From: Niabella sp.
GTDB lineage: Bacteria > Bacteroidota > Bacteroidia > Chitinophagales > Chitinophagaceae
Assembly (NCBI RefSeq): GCF_030150205.1
Contig: NZ_JASLGT010000016.1
Coordinates: forward strand, 62,001-126,000
Direction of reading: 5' to 3'
Length of the DNA stretch: 64,000 bases
The position numbers and the translations under genes are program-made. The notes below the pieces were generated by a model that was given only the letters and a program-made list of their open reading frames with translations, made no database searches and was not told where the DNA came from. Position 1 is the stretch's first letter; each line of letters starts with the position of its first letter. Below are positions 27,086 through 36,997 of this stretch, one piece after another.

Positions 27086-30025
27086 TTATCTGAAAATGTC
27101 ATATCTAAAACCCAGGTACGCTGTTGAACCATAAAACTCTACTGATGTAGGATAGTCAGTTATATTGCGGCGTTTTCTGTCCGATGACATTGTAAAGTTT
27201 GATAACGTTCCGTAAACAGATAGCTTTTTAGTTAGGGTGTATTTAAGCTGTGCATCCCACTTGGTAAAAGCGCGTGTGGATTCTACGTCAGCTGCATCCG
27301 GACGGTGTTGTTCTGAAATAAGCACGCCGTCCTGATAATTGCATGATACCCTTCCCGAGAATTTCTTATAATCATATCCCAATGACACATTGAAAAGTAA
27401 AGAAGGTTGGTTTAATAACCGATCGGTATAAGTAACCTCGGAATTGACCGGTATAAAAGGTTTTGCAGTTCCTCCCGGTACATAATCAGGATTGGCTATT
27501 CTTCCCTTCAACGTTTCGAAATAATTCATTTTCGAGTCCATCAATGATAAGTTTGTACTTAGCACTACACCTCTCAGGAAATTATCCAGCTTACGGAACT
27601 GCATTTGAAGATCAACCTCTAAACCTTTGATGGTAGCGTCATTGGGGCTATTTAACGGGTAGTTGATATTAAAACCAGCGAGCTCAGGATAAAGTCCGTC
27701 AAAGTTCCTGGGATCTGTTACGGTACCATTTAGCAAATAAGCGGAACGTGTGTAGATGAAATTTTTGATCTTTTTATAGAAACCACCAACGGTGAGCAAA
27801 CCCCAGTCCGGGCGATAAAAAGATAAGATTAAATCATAGTTTGTGGAAAGCGCTGGTTTTAGATTTGTCCTGCTCCAGGTAACATCACTTGATGTTGGTT
27901 TGATTATGGTTCTGGGCGCAAGCAAATTATAATCGGGTCTGGACAATGTTTTGGTATAGGCCAATCTGACATCCATCCATTGAACGGGCTTTATACGTAA
28001 ATGCATTTGTGGTAACCAATAGCCAAATTTCTCGGAGTCGGAGGTTCTTTCAAAATTTGCCTCAAAATGGCTGGTTTCACTTTCCGGTACATTCTGGCCG
28101 CTATAAGCCTGATAATGTAAATAAGAATGGTCATAACGTACACCGGGAATGAATGTTACAAACTTTCCGAAGTTGATTTCACTCATAATGTACTCAGCTA
28201 ACATTTCTTCGTGTCCGTCGTAATCATTTTGTAAAGTTGAAGACGGGGTAGATTGATAAACACTTCTATTCACATTATAGAAGTTTCTCATGGCATTGTG
28301 ATCCAGGGCGAAGTTGAAATTCAAATTCGCATATTTGTTGTTTAAATACGGATGCGGTTTGAAATCTGTATCAAGGAAGCTCTGAATGCCCACCAGGTTC
28401 TTAAAGGTAGACTTCTCAAGATTGGGCATATTTGCATTTATTACATCAAGCCCTTCTCTTAAATCCATACGGCCATAATCCTGCGAGCTCGCCAGGGACC
28501 GGTCTTTCTGACGGTATTTTCCACCAAATTTAATGTAACCGCCTATAAAATCATTAATCGTGAATGGTTTTTTCCAATCTAACCAGGCACTATATTCTGT
28601 TTCCTTTGCCGCCTCAGTATTAAAATATCCCTCATACATATAATACTTTGAAAGCGGGGTTTCATCCACAAACTGGGGACTTACAGCTAAATAGGGGGGC
28701 AAATATAATAACGAACTTATGGGTACGGTAAATGGTGCGTTTATTCTGAACTGCAAATCATGGCTATAAGGCGTTTTAGAGTTGGAGTTGCTACGTCCGG
28801 CTCCGATTTCCAGCTTGGAACTTAATACATTAAATTCACCTTGCAGCATGTTGGTAATGTTAGTGGTATTAAACTCTATGTCCGTTTGGTTGAATCGTAG
28901 ATAGTTGCCATTAAAGTCGTATCTTTTTTCACGAACATCGCGGTCACGATCCATCCTGCTAAACAGGTTAGACATTTTAATTTTGGAACCTTTACCTAAA
29001 TTCCAATCCATATTGATGTTAGCGTTTAAGCGCTGACGTTTTTCAAGATTCGATTGTAAACGAGTGGTTCTCAACCAGGGCATTGTATAATTAAGGCCTT
29101 CTGTTGGGGCATTTCCACTAACGTCGTAATTTCCTCTAAACGCGTCATTACTGCGGTCTGTTTTATCCGCGCTTGCGGTAAAAATTACACCAAGACGATC
29201 ATTTAAGAAACGGTTGCTGGCGAATAAATTACCTTTGTAACGGCCAATATTGCTGATTTGCGAGTGGTAACCCGATTCTCCTGAAACATTTAATTTAAAA
29301 CCGTTGGATGCGTCTTTTAATATAAGGTTAACGGTGCCTCCCAATCCATCAGCATCTTTATCAGCCGTGCTTGCTTTCATTACCTCTGCACCGGCGATCA
29401 TTTCCGGAGAAATCATGTTTAAGTCCGTACTGCGGTCTGTACTACTGGTAGATGGGGCATTCATACCGTTGATTGCGACCGTGTTATATTTCGGATCAAG
29501 CCCCCTGATGATGATCTTCTGACCTTCTCCGCCATCACGCTGAATCATCAGCCCGGGCAAACGGCCAACCGCATCCGCAACATTTGCATCCGGCAATTCG
29601 CGTAGTTTTTCTTCCGATACGGCGTTGATGATACCCGTGGCATTTAACTGCCTGTTAATAGCAGCAGTTTGTCCTTTCGCCTGGGCACTAACGACTATTT
29701 CATTTAATACACGTCCTCCGTCAGGAATGAGCACCAAATCAAGGCGCTTAACTTCGTTGGCTTTCAGATTAACTTCAAATTCCTGCGTTTGATAACCGGA
29801 AAATGAGAATCGAATCGTTTGTTTTCCTACCGGGGTGAACAATGTATAGTTGCCGTTAGCATCCGTAATGGTTCCTTTAGAGGCCCCTTTAATGGATACG
29901 GACGCACCTATTAGGTTGTCTTTTGTTTCACCATCTGTAATAACTCCGGTGACTGTCGCATTCTGTGCAACAAGCTTCACCGTTATCAGGGATAGGAGTG
30001 ATAAGATAAGTAGTTTTGCTTTCAT
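27086..30025 (-). CDS. TonB-dependent receptor (no SusD partner)
   Basis: 979 residues from the ATG at 30023-30025; an earlier in-frame start gives an unlikely 22-residue extension before the signal peptide MKAKLLILSLLSLITVKLVAQ. After a carboxypeptidase-regulatory-like domain (VTGVITDGETKDNLIGASVSI) comes a plug with 'LNEIVVSAQAKGQTAAINRQ', 'LPDANVADAVGRLPGL' and 'IIIRGLDPKYNTVAINGM', typical of the Xanthomonas/Caulobacter-type TonB receptors rather than SusC. The barrel ends YLGFRYDIFR. It probably imports oligosaccharides released by the co-transcribed lyase. No SusD gene is adjacent. Confidence 0.9.
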   Translation of the reverse strand: MKAKLLILSLLSLITVKLVAQNATVTGVITDGETKDNLIGASVSIKGASKGTITDANGNYTLFTPVGKQTIRFSFSGYQTQEFEVNLKANEVKRLDLVLIPDGGRVLNEIVVSAQAKGQTAAINRQLNATGIINAVSEEKLRELPDANVADAVGRLPGLMIQRDGGEGQKIIIRGLDPKYNTVAINGMNAPSTSSTDRSTDLNMISPEMIAGAEVMKASTADKDADGLGGTVNLILKDASNGFKLNVSGESGYHSQISNIGRYKGNLFASNRFLNDRLGVIFTASADKTDRSNDAFRGNYDVSGNAPTEGLNYTMPWLRTTRLQSNLEKRQRLNANINMDWNLGKGSKIKMSNLFSRMDRDRDVREKRYDFNGNYLRFNQTDIEFNTTNITNMLQGEFNVLSSKLEIGAGRSNSNSKTPYSHDLQFRINAPFTVPISSLLYLPPYLAVSPQFVDETPLSKYYMYEGYFNTEAAKETEYSAWLDWKKPFTINDFIGGYIKFGGKYRQKDRSLASSQDYGRMDLREGLDVINANMPNLEKSTFKNLVGIQSFLDTDFKPHPYLNNKYANLNFNFALDHNAMRNFYNVNRSVYQSTPSSTLQNDYDGHEEMLAEYIMSEINFGKFVTFIPGVRYDHSYLHYQAYSGQNVPESETSHFEANFERTSDSEKFGYWLPQMHLRIKPVQWMDVRLAYTKTLSRPDYNLLAPRTIIKPTSSDVTWSRTNLKPALSTNYDLILSFYRPDWGLLTVGGFYKKIKNFIYTRSAYLLNGTVTDPRNFDGLYPELAGFNINYPLNSPNDATIKGLEVDLQMQFRKLDNFLRGVVLSTNLSLMDSKMNYFETLKGRIANPDYVPGGTAKPFIPVNSEVTYTDRLLNQPSLLFNVSLGYDYKKFSGRVSCNYQDGVLISEQHRPDAADVESTRAFTKWDAQLKYTLTKKLSVYGTLSNFTMSSDRKRRNITDYPTSVEFYGSTAYLGFRYDIFR

Positions 30026-30358
30026 GAGTTTTGGGGATTGTAAATGTTTTGGTACAAAAATAGAGGGGAGTTTTACAATATAGGGGCGCAAAAAAATGAA
30101 AAAAATAGATCAATACTCTTTTTTTGATCATGAAATGGGCTAAATTTATTCAAAAATGTATACATTTAGGTTATTGCCTCTTTTTATCATACTTCTTTCG
30201 CTTGTGGGAGAGGGTTTCATTTGCCAGATGATTTAGAGGCAACCGATCATGAACAGAACCGGTTTTGAATAAGAACGTTCCCTTGAGGTAATCCTCTTTT
30301 TGGTTGCCTTGGTAGCAACAGCTGTTTTTGTTCGGATCTGAAAAAATAACGATTGAAT
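30026..30358. promoter_or_regulatory. Divergent control region between TonB receptor and regulator genes
   Basis: 333 bases separate two divergently transcribed genes. Visible elements are a perfect 14-bp palindrome AAATGTATACATTT (30154-30167), an inverted repeat GATCAA(N10)TTGATC (30108-30129), and two related C+T-rich tracts, GCCTCTTTTT near 30176 and TCCTCTTTTT near 30290. They suggest a regulated divergent promoter but none is proven. TGTATACA also occurs by chance inside several genes of the window, so the palindrome core is not by itself specific. Confidence 0.4.
30055..30062 (-). promoter_or_regulatory. Bacteroidota-type -7 box of the TonB receptor gene
   Basis: Read leftward the sequence is TATTTTTG, a full match to the TAnnTTTG -7 element, about 30 bases before the start codon. 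No TTG-type -33 box lies at the usual 19-21-bp distance, which would fit a promoter needing an activator. Confidence 0.4.
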
Positions 30359-33300
30359 ATGAAATGTCGAACCGGCAAACTGCCTTTGTTCCTACTCCTG
30401 GTGGTTCTGTGGTCAGTATGGGGTCATGCTCAAAATACGCAGCCCTGGGGGCTAAAGGTTGCATTATCCAATACTACGGTTACTTCTATTGCGCAGGATT
30501 CCCTCGGTTTTATGTGGTTGGGGACCAATAGAGGCCTAAGCCGGTTTGACGGATATACCGCCTTACCATACGAACGGGCTATCGAAGAGGGAGTATATGT
30601 TAACTTCATTAAACGCGAAGAAAATAAGATATATGTAGGGTCTTATAATGGATTATTCTGTTATGATTATCTCCGGAATCAAAGCAAGATATGCTCTGAA
30701 TTTTTGGCTGGGAAAAATATTGTTTCCTATTGTTCAAATGATCGTTATAAGATAGTAGCCACCAATAATGATATTTTTTTGTTTGACCATTCCTGGAAAT
30801 TCATCAATAAATTGCTGATGGATAAAAACAAATCAGACAATCATATTATTTGTATGATTACTGATGATCATCAAAAGATATGGGTAGGGACGGAATTAGG
30901 ACTATCGACCATCAGTATTGGACCAAACGGGAAGATGAAGGTCGAGAATTTGTATAAAGGAAAGCGTATTGCAAAGATATTTTTTGATAAGTATAATAAT
31001 ATCTGGATTTGCCGGGGGGAAGAAATCCTGTATGGTAAATACGATGATGTGCTTACTCCGGGTATGGCGGGAATGCGCCATCTGGCGTTTAATCATGAAG
31101 TGCTGTCTATTTTTGAATATGAAAATCAAATCTGGATTGGCACAAGGGGGTTAGGCATATCTGTTTTTGAAGCAGATGAAAACGGTGCGTTTGTTTTCAG
31201 GAACAAGCTTTTCATGGATGAATACAGAGAAAGTGAGTTGAAAAACACCATCTTCGACATCCATGAAGATACGAATGACAATATTTGGATATGCACGTTA
31301 GATGGTCTTTTTCTCTATAATGGAAAAGACAACCGTAGTTTTCACACGGTTAAATTTAATATTGACAAACGCAACGTTCCCTCCAGCAACATCATATCAT
31401 CCATCTACTATGATCCGAACAATGTATTATGGTTGGCTACATCAAATGGTATTAACCAACTGGAATGGAAGGACGAGGAAAATTATACCTTTACTCCATA
31501 CAGGGACTTAAGAGATAAAAACGATATCATTGCCAATAATAAAATTCAATATATTACCAAATACAAAGGAGACACCTTATTGGTTGGAACAAAAAATTCA
31601 ATCAAATTCTTCGACACAAAAAGAAAAGTATTTTATGATAGTAAGAAGCTGAGCGACACGCTAAATACATATGGTATGCGATATGTACGTTCAGGGTTTA
31701 GAGACGAACAGGACAACATTTGGATCGCATTTTCCGAAAGTGTCGGTGTTATTCGCCCTTCGGATGGCAGTTTTACCAGGATTCATTTTCCTTCAACCAT
31801 TAATCCACATCACAGAACGATCTGCCGTGATCCTAAAGGCAATTTATGGCTTTCGTCTGACAATGATGGATTATACTCTCTGAAGCTCGATAAGAATTTC
31901 CGTATTACGCACACCCAGCTCTATCCCAAGAAACAATTCGGAGATACATGGATCACTACTATTTTCATCGATCAGCTCAACAGGGTTTGGGTGGGTACGT
32001 CCAACGGGCTCTATCAGTATAAACCCAATAAAGGAGCATTTGAAAAAGTAGAATTTCCCTACTCCCGTAAGAATGCTTATATAGGAGGAATTATACAGGA
32101 TCTTCTTGGAAATATATGGGCCGTAGGCCTGCGCGGTATCTATAAGATTGGCCCCGGTGATAAGATTTATTATTACGAGCTCAATGTTACGGAGGACATC
32201 GTTAAAACATGGTATGTTTTAGGCAGAGGCGTTAACCAGGCAGGAGAAATATTCATAGGAGGCGTAAATGGTTTGAACTTTTTTAATCCCACGAAACTTA
32301 AACTTGACACCTATCAGCATCAAATAAATATCTCGGATGTGGAGGTTATGAATAAACGACTGTCCAATAACCCAACGTATGAGACGCCGGAAATAAATTG
32401 CTCTGAAAAAATCGTTCTTTCACACAAAGAAAATCAATTTACCTTCAGGTTCAGTTCTTTGTACTACAAAGAACCAATGATGATCGAGTATGCTTATATG
32501 TTAGAAGGTTACGACAAAGATTGGATCATGACGGACGCATTAAGGCATTCCGCATCCTACTCTAATTTAGATGCAGGAGATTATGTATTCAAAGTAAGAT
32601 CAACCAATGCCTCTGGTATTTGGCTCGACAATGTCAAAACGATCGCTATTAAGATCAGGGTTGCTCCCTGGAAGAGCTGGTGGGCCTGTTTAATATACAT
32701 CAGCATTTTAATGGGAATCACAGCCCTGGTTATAAGAATATACAGACTGAGGTTTATACTCAGACGCCGGGATGCCCTTAACAACTGGAAGATTAATTAT
32801 TATACGAATCTTTCCTATGGCTTTAAAGTTCCGTTAACGCTTATTTATGCTCCGTTACAGTATTTAATAAAAAAATATGACCAACTACCGGCGGCGGACA
32901 TCAAACAAATGTTGCGCACGATGTCAGACAGTGTTTCCAAGTTGTCGGACCAGGTATCATATTTAGTCGATTTCAAAAAGAAATCCTTAAGGGAGAGTGA
33001 TTTACAACTCTCTAAAGTGGATATCATACCTGTCATAAACCGCATCTTTACCTTGTTTACTGATCAGATGAAGGCGAAGCAAATTACGTATTCATTTGAT
33101 TCAAATGTAGATGCTGTTACCGCATATGTCGATGTGACCAAGATAGAAATAGCGCTCTACAATATAATGGAAGATGCTATTGCTCAAACATCTGACGAAG
33201 GAAAAATAGATGCAATCTGCACGTTAGATACCGAGGATTATAAATTAAAAATTAAGATCGTAGCTACGGGAGATAAATACAGGGAGGTGAACATAAACGC

Positions 33301-34306
33301 ATTAAACACCCGTTTTTCTATCGCATACGATTATATTAAGCTGCATCATGATGAGTTGCGTATCAGTCATAACATAAATAGTAAAACCCTTAGCTACCTG
33401 TTCGGGCTTTCCTTGGGTAGTTCGCACTATTCGCAGAAAGAAATTAAGTCGTTGGATAACGATAAACCTGTTTCTTTACTACCTATGGGTGCGTCATTAA
33501 AGCAAGTGGCCGGTCATGCACACGCATCTGTTAACACACTTCCTGTTATTTACTTATTCGAAGGAGATCAGGAAATAGATCTGTTTATTAAAAACGTATT
33601 CGCTGATCGGTTTGATGTACAGATTATTTCTGAATCTGTGGGGATAAAACCAATGTTGAGCAAACCTCCTGTGGTCGTTATATGTGACATCGTCCATGAG
33701 GAAGAAAGCAAGTATGACATCTGCCGTCAGATTAAATCGCATCCATTTTTGTCTGTTACACCCATTATATATATATCTTCATTATCTAACGCAGATATTG
33801 AGTCCAAAGCATACGAGGCCGGGGCAGATGTATTTATGATCAAACCTTTTGATATATCCAACCTTGAGACGCGTATTAACCAATTGAGGGGCACACGGGC
33901 GGCTATTAAAGAACATCTGAGAAAGGAACTGATTGTTAACCCAAAAGAAGTATTGATCACTTCTGATGATGATAAGTTTATGATTGGGGTAACTAAAATT
34001 ATTGAGGACCATATTGCAGATATAGACTTTAACGTTGATGTTCTTGCAAGTAAATTGTATATCAGCCGATCCACTTTATATCGCAAACTATCGGAAATAT
34101 CCAATATGCCTCCTATAGACTTAATCAGGAGTATACGAATGAAACGTGCTGCCACCCTTTTGGAGCTGACGGATAAAACAGTTTTAGAGATTAGTGAGAT
34201 TGTCGGTTACGCCGAACAGCGTTATTTTTGCAGGTGCTTCAAGGAGCAATATGGTATTACTCCAAAAAAATATGCGAAAACAAAAAAAGCGGAGATTCAT
34301 AAGTGA
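30359..34306 (+). CDS. Hybrid two-component regulator with degenerate histidine kinase module
   Basis: 1315 residues from the ATG at 30359, with a TTG two codons earlier as alternative. Signal peptide, then ~14 two-component propeller repeats ('GFMWLGTNRGLSRFDGYT'), a Y_Y_Y domain, and a transmembrane helix near 777-797. Next is a HisKA-like helix reading NLSYGFKVPLTLI where NISHEFRTPLTLI is expected: Tyr820 replaces the phospho-acceptor His and the E/R/T residues are also changed. The ATPase-like domain lacks clear N and G boxes. The receiver keeps an aspartate in 'VVVICDIV' (D1110) and the lysine in 'MIKPF'. An AraC-type DNA-binding domain ends the protein. It lies divergent to the uronic-acid genes it probably controls. 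Kinase activity is doubtful, so signalling may be conformational. Confidence 0.88.
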   Translation: MKCRTGKLPLFLLLVVLWSVWGHAQNTQPWGLKVALSNTTVTSIAQDSLGFMWLGTNRGLSRFDGYTALPYERAIEEGVYVNFIKREENKIYVGSYNGLFCYDYLRNQSKICSEFLAGKNIVSYCSNDRYKIVATNNDIFLFDHSWKFINKLLMDKNKSDNHIICMITDDHQKIWVGTELGLSTISIGPNGKMKVENLYKGKRIAKIFFDKYNNIWICRGEEILYGKYDDVLTPGMAGMRHLAFNHEVLSIFEYENQIWIGTRGLGISVFEADENGAFVFRNKLFMDEYRESELKNTIFDIHEDTNDNIWICTLDGLFLYNGKDNRSFHTVKFNIDKRNVPSSNIISSIYYDPNNVLWLATSNGINQLEWKDEENYTFTPYRDLRDKNDIIANNKIQYITKYKGDTLLVGTKNSIKFFDTKRKVFYDSKKLSDTLNTYGMRYVRSGFRDEQDNIWIAFSESVGVIRPSDGSFTRIHFPSTINPHHRTICRDPKGNLWLSSDNDGLYSLKLDKNFRITHTQLYPKKQFGDTWITTIFIDQLNRVWVGTSNGLYQYKPNKGAFEKVEFPYSRKNAYIGGIIQDLLGNIWAVGLRGIYKIGPGDKIYYYELNVTEDIVKTWYVLGRGVNQAGEIFIGGVNGLNFFNPTKLKLDTYQHQINISDVEVMNKRLSNNPTYETPEINCSEKIVLSHKENQFTFRFSSLYYKEPMMIEYAYMLEGYDKDWIMTDALRHSASYSNLDAGDYVFKVRSTNASGIWLDNVKTIAIKIRVAPWKSWWACLIYISILMGITALVIRIYRLRFILRRRDALNNWKINYYTNLSYGFKVPLTLIYAPLQYLIKKYDQLPAADIKQMLRTMSDSVSKLSDQVSYLVDFKKKSLRESDLQLSKVDIIPVINRIFTLFTDQMKAKQITYSFDSNVDAVTAYVDVTKIEIALYNIMEDAIAQTSDEGKIDAICTLDTEDYKLKIKIVATGDKYREVNINALNTRFSIAYDYIKLHHDELRISHNINSKTLSYLFGLSLGSSHYSQKEIKSLDNDKPVSLLPMGASLKQVAGHAHASVNTLPVIYLFEGDQEIDLFIKNVFADRFDVQIISESVGIKPMLSKPPVVVICDIVHEEESKYDICRQIKSHPFLSVTPIIYISSLSNADIESKAYEAGADVFMIKPFDISNLETRINQLRGTRAAIKEHLRKELIVNPKEVLITSDDDKFMIGVTKIIEDHIADIDFNVDVLASKLYISRSTLYRKLSEISNMPPIDLIRSIRMKRAATLLELTDKTVLEISEIVGYAEQRYFCRCFKEQYGITPKKYAKTKKAEIHK

Positions 34307-34349
34307 CTTAGGTGACCTGAAAATCAGTTTCCATGGACAGGTTGTGAAG

Positions 34350-34500
34350 CCCGTGTGGTGTTTGTTATATTCCGTTGCAAACAGAACGTATACCGTGTAA
34401 ATCATAAGCATAAAAAAAGCTCCATAAAGGAGCTTTTGTAGCGGGATCGGGAAAATGAACGAACCAGATTGTTGAAGAGTTTTTGAGATTCTGCGAATTG
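34350..34500 (+). repeat. Direct repeat, left copy (bounds the RHS block)
   Basis: Closely matches 46340-46491: identity is strong over about 124 bases (34377-34500) and fades leftward to ~34350. It contains the A/T-flanked hairpin AAAAGCTCC...GGAGCTTTT and then TAGCGGGATCGGGAAAATGA, which resembles the antisense of a tRNA 3' end but is not an intact tRNA. The two copies enclose ~12 kb with the LuxR, RHS and lipoprotein genes. Confidence 0.75.
34415..34437 (+). terminator. Intrinsic terminator after the degenerate regulator gene
   Basis: AAAAGCTCC (34415-34423), loop ATAAA, GGAGCTTTT (34429-34437): a 9-bp stem flanked by A and T tracts and thus usable on both strands. It lies 109 bases after the regulator stop. 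Confidence 0.7.
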
Positions 34501-35603
34501 ACTGACTGTCAAAATGGCGTCGTTAATTGCGGGTTATAAAATGTTGATGTATAATCAGGTCCTTGTTTCAAGCCAACTATCATTATCTGTTGATTAAACA
34601 AAATGCTCAAAATTAGTAAGACTCTGAAGTGATAACAACAGAAGGGAAGTGGGAGGAGGGGTGAATATATACCGAATCGAGGTAAAGATGCCAATGCCTT
34701 TTCTATTAAAGAAGGCTTCCATCGTGTTCATTTTTTATTTCCCTTTTGGTGCCGCGTACGGGAATCAAACCAATTTATTAATGATTTTTTGAAAATTGCC
34801 GGTTCTGAACGCGGCAGATGTAGATATCGTTCATTTTAGTGTTAGCTTGTTCAATCGGGTATGCTTAACAGAGACGTGTCTGCTAAACAGAAATCATTCA
34901 ATGCATGAGTAAAGCTATACGGGGGCAACATTCGGGAAACTGGTTTACAGACCACTGTCATTGCAGGTCAACAGGGAGGACTTCAATTCGAATCAGAAAT
35001 AGCGGGCGTCAGTAAAAATATTGTTTCTGTAATTATATGTATTGAGCATATGTGTCTGAAAGTCAATGTAATGCGTGGAACCGACGGCGAGCCATTTCAA
35101 ATGCAAACCCCTCCTTAAAGGTCCTTTAACAAAATAAAGCTGATAATTTTTAATTAAATCGTTTTTTTTGTTAAATTGCTATATATAATTATTAGTTGAT
35201 TTTTAATCAAATGATGCTTTGAGAAATGGAATATTTGAATAATAAAGACCTTTTGTTTTATTGACTACATATAAAAGATCTCTGTTTTTTAACAATTTCA
35301 ATAATCGATAATGAAAAAAATAATATGTAACATCAATTTGGATGGACTTTATTGAATTGGTGTATGAATCTCGAGAAGGAGTTAAATACATTCAGTGTAT
35401 ACACTATTTAGTATCAGAACATCTTGCTTTTCCTAGGGGGAAGACCACCTTGTGAAGCTAACTGTTGAATTGAACAAAGCGTTACCATGATGAATTTCAT
35501 ACCGCTACTGTCTGAATGAAGCAATTTCGCTTATAACGGGCTACCGCCTATACGAAAGGAATTCTTTTTTCTGTTATACATCTTTGGGCCTTAACCTTTG
35601 CAA
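34501..35603. other. Long gene-free region before the LuxR-type gene
   Basis: About 1.1 kb with no supported gene on either strand. Small inverted repeats are present: TTGATT-ttt-AATCAA (35196-35210) and the palindrome AGTGTATACACT (35394-35405), the latter ~200 bases before the LuxR-type gene. The stretch 35100-35400 is very A+T-rich, consistent with an acquired or promoter region. Nothing else stands out. Confidence 0.45.
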
Positions 35604-36368
35604 ATGCCTTCGTTCATTTACAAGAGTTCAATTTCATCCAAATCTAAAATTATGAGATCCACAAATCCAGAGTATAGCAAAACCTTGAATCTGTATATTG
35701 AGACTGCAAAAACATTTAATCGATTAAATGAGCAGAGTATTTATGTGTTTGATTCTCATATAAGAAAATTTGTATACATGGCGGAAAACTCATTGTTTTT
35801 ATGCGGGTACAACGTGAATTTGGTGAAAGAGTGGGGGTATAATTTCTTTTTTAGTCATACGCCAAGAGCGGAAGTTGACATACTACAAACTATTTATAGG
35901 GCAGGAAAAGAGTTTTTTCGCGCGCTTCCTGCAGCTGAAAAAACATGTTGTTCTATTTCGCACAATTTCAATCTTGAGTTTCGAAATAAGAAAATGCTCG
36001 TTAACCACAAAGTAACGCCTTTGTTGCTTGACGAGAAAGGGCAAGAGTGGCTGGTCTTAGGTATAATGTCAATGGCTTCGGGGCATTCTGTAGGTCAAGC
36101 ACAAATTCGAAACGATACTACAAAGGAATCGTATGTTTATAATTTTGGAAGAGCGGAATGGTTGAATAAGGAACAACTCTTGCTTACAGATCGTGAAAAA
36201 GAAATTATTATGCTTTCGGCTCAAGGAATGACGAACAAGGATATAGCCAAGGAAGTCCATCTCAGTGAAGCTGCAATCAAGTTTCATAAAACTAAATTAT
36301 TTAAAAAGTTGGAAGTTAACAATATTGCGGAAGCAATAGGCTATTTTATAAACTATGTTAAGTTGTAG
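35604..36368 (+). CDS. LuxR-type transcriptional regulator with PAS-like sensor domain
   Basis: 254 residues from the ATG at 35604; a second ATG at 35652 (MRSTNPEYSK) is an equally good start. The N-terminal ~160 residues look like the PAS-like sensor seen in Bacteroidota LuxR proteins ('SIYVFDSHIRKFVYMAENSLFLCGYN'). The C-terminus is a clear LuxR/GerE helix-turn-helix: 'LTDREKEIIMLSAQGMTNKDIAKEVHLSEAAIKFHKTKLFKKL'. No receiver domain, so it senses a ligand or partner rather than a kinase. It is the first gene inside the repeat-bounded block and may control the RHS operon 630 bases downstream (inference). Confidence 0.85.
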   Translation: MPSFIYKSSISSKSKIMRSTNPEYSKTLNLYIETAKTFNRLNEQSIYVFDSHIRKFVYMAENSLFLCGYNVNLVKEWGYNFFFSHTPRAEVDILQTIYRAGKEFFRALPAAEKTCCSISHNFNLEFRNKKMLVNHKVTPLLLDEKGQEWLVLGIMSMASGHSVGQAQIRNDTTKESYVYNFGRAEWLNKEQLLLTDREKEIIMLSAQGMTNKDIAKEVHLSEAAIKFHKTKLFKKLEVNNIAEAIGYFINYVKL

Positions 36369-36997
36369 CATCCTCTTTATTACTTGGCGGTATATTTTTA
36401 CCAATTTGAGAAAGAACTTCTTACATAAATTGTATCTGCAACGGACTGGACAGCGCTTTTCTTTAGTAGCACCTGAATAAAAGAGGCTGCTTTCTGCTAT
36501 TTGTTTGTTTTTTTGAAATGTCGGTATTTTGAGCTTTGGGGGGGACGCAATTGGCCTTCCTCTAACCAACTTTTGTCTTTGATTAGTACTTTATAATGTT
36601 ATTTAAAAAGTAGATGAGCTTATAGTACTTTCCTGGTTTTTTGCAATCATTCAATTTGTCTTTTGGATTTTAATTGTATAAAGGATTATACTAAAGTCTA
36701 ATTTTTTCAAAATAGGCGGCATGTTTGACGACAATTGTTCAAGTGTATATTAGCTTTATGTTGTGTTGTTTTATAGTGTTGGAAGATAAAAGCTATGAGA
36801 TAAATATGATACGATGCCTATGGAGCCAGTTTGTTAGAAAAGAGCCCGTGAACTGATGCAGACCAAAGAGAACTGAATTCCATTTAGAAATGATTGTTGT
36901 TTGGATTTTGGCGTAATGCCCTAATCGGAGGAGCGATACGGATTGCAGGCAAATGTATGTGATGCCCTAAAGAAAAAAGGGAAATAAAAACAACGAT
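36369..36997. other. Intergenic region upstream of the RHS gene group
   Basis: 629 bases, A+T-rich, without a supported gene. It must hold the promoter of the four- to seven-gene RHS group. I do not find a clean TAnnTTTG box with a correctly spaced TTG. Confidence 0.4.

Noticed and set aside
30154..30167. TGTATACA as a window-wide operator
   Set aside because: The 8-bp core also occurs inside coding regions (near 12907, 18586, 35782 and 52466), so the core alone is not specific. Only the extended palindrome is reported, at low weight.
34376..34500. A tRNA gene in the direct repeat
   Set aside because: The GCGGGATCGGGA tract resembles the antisense of a tRNA 3' end, but no cloverleaf with anticodon arm can be drawn, so no tRNA is called.
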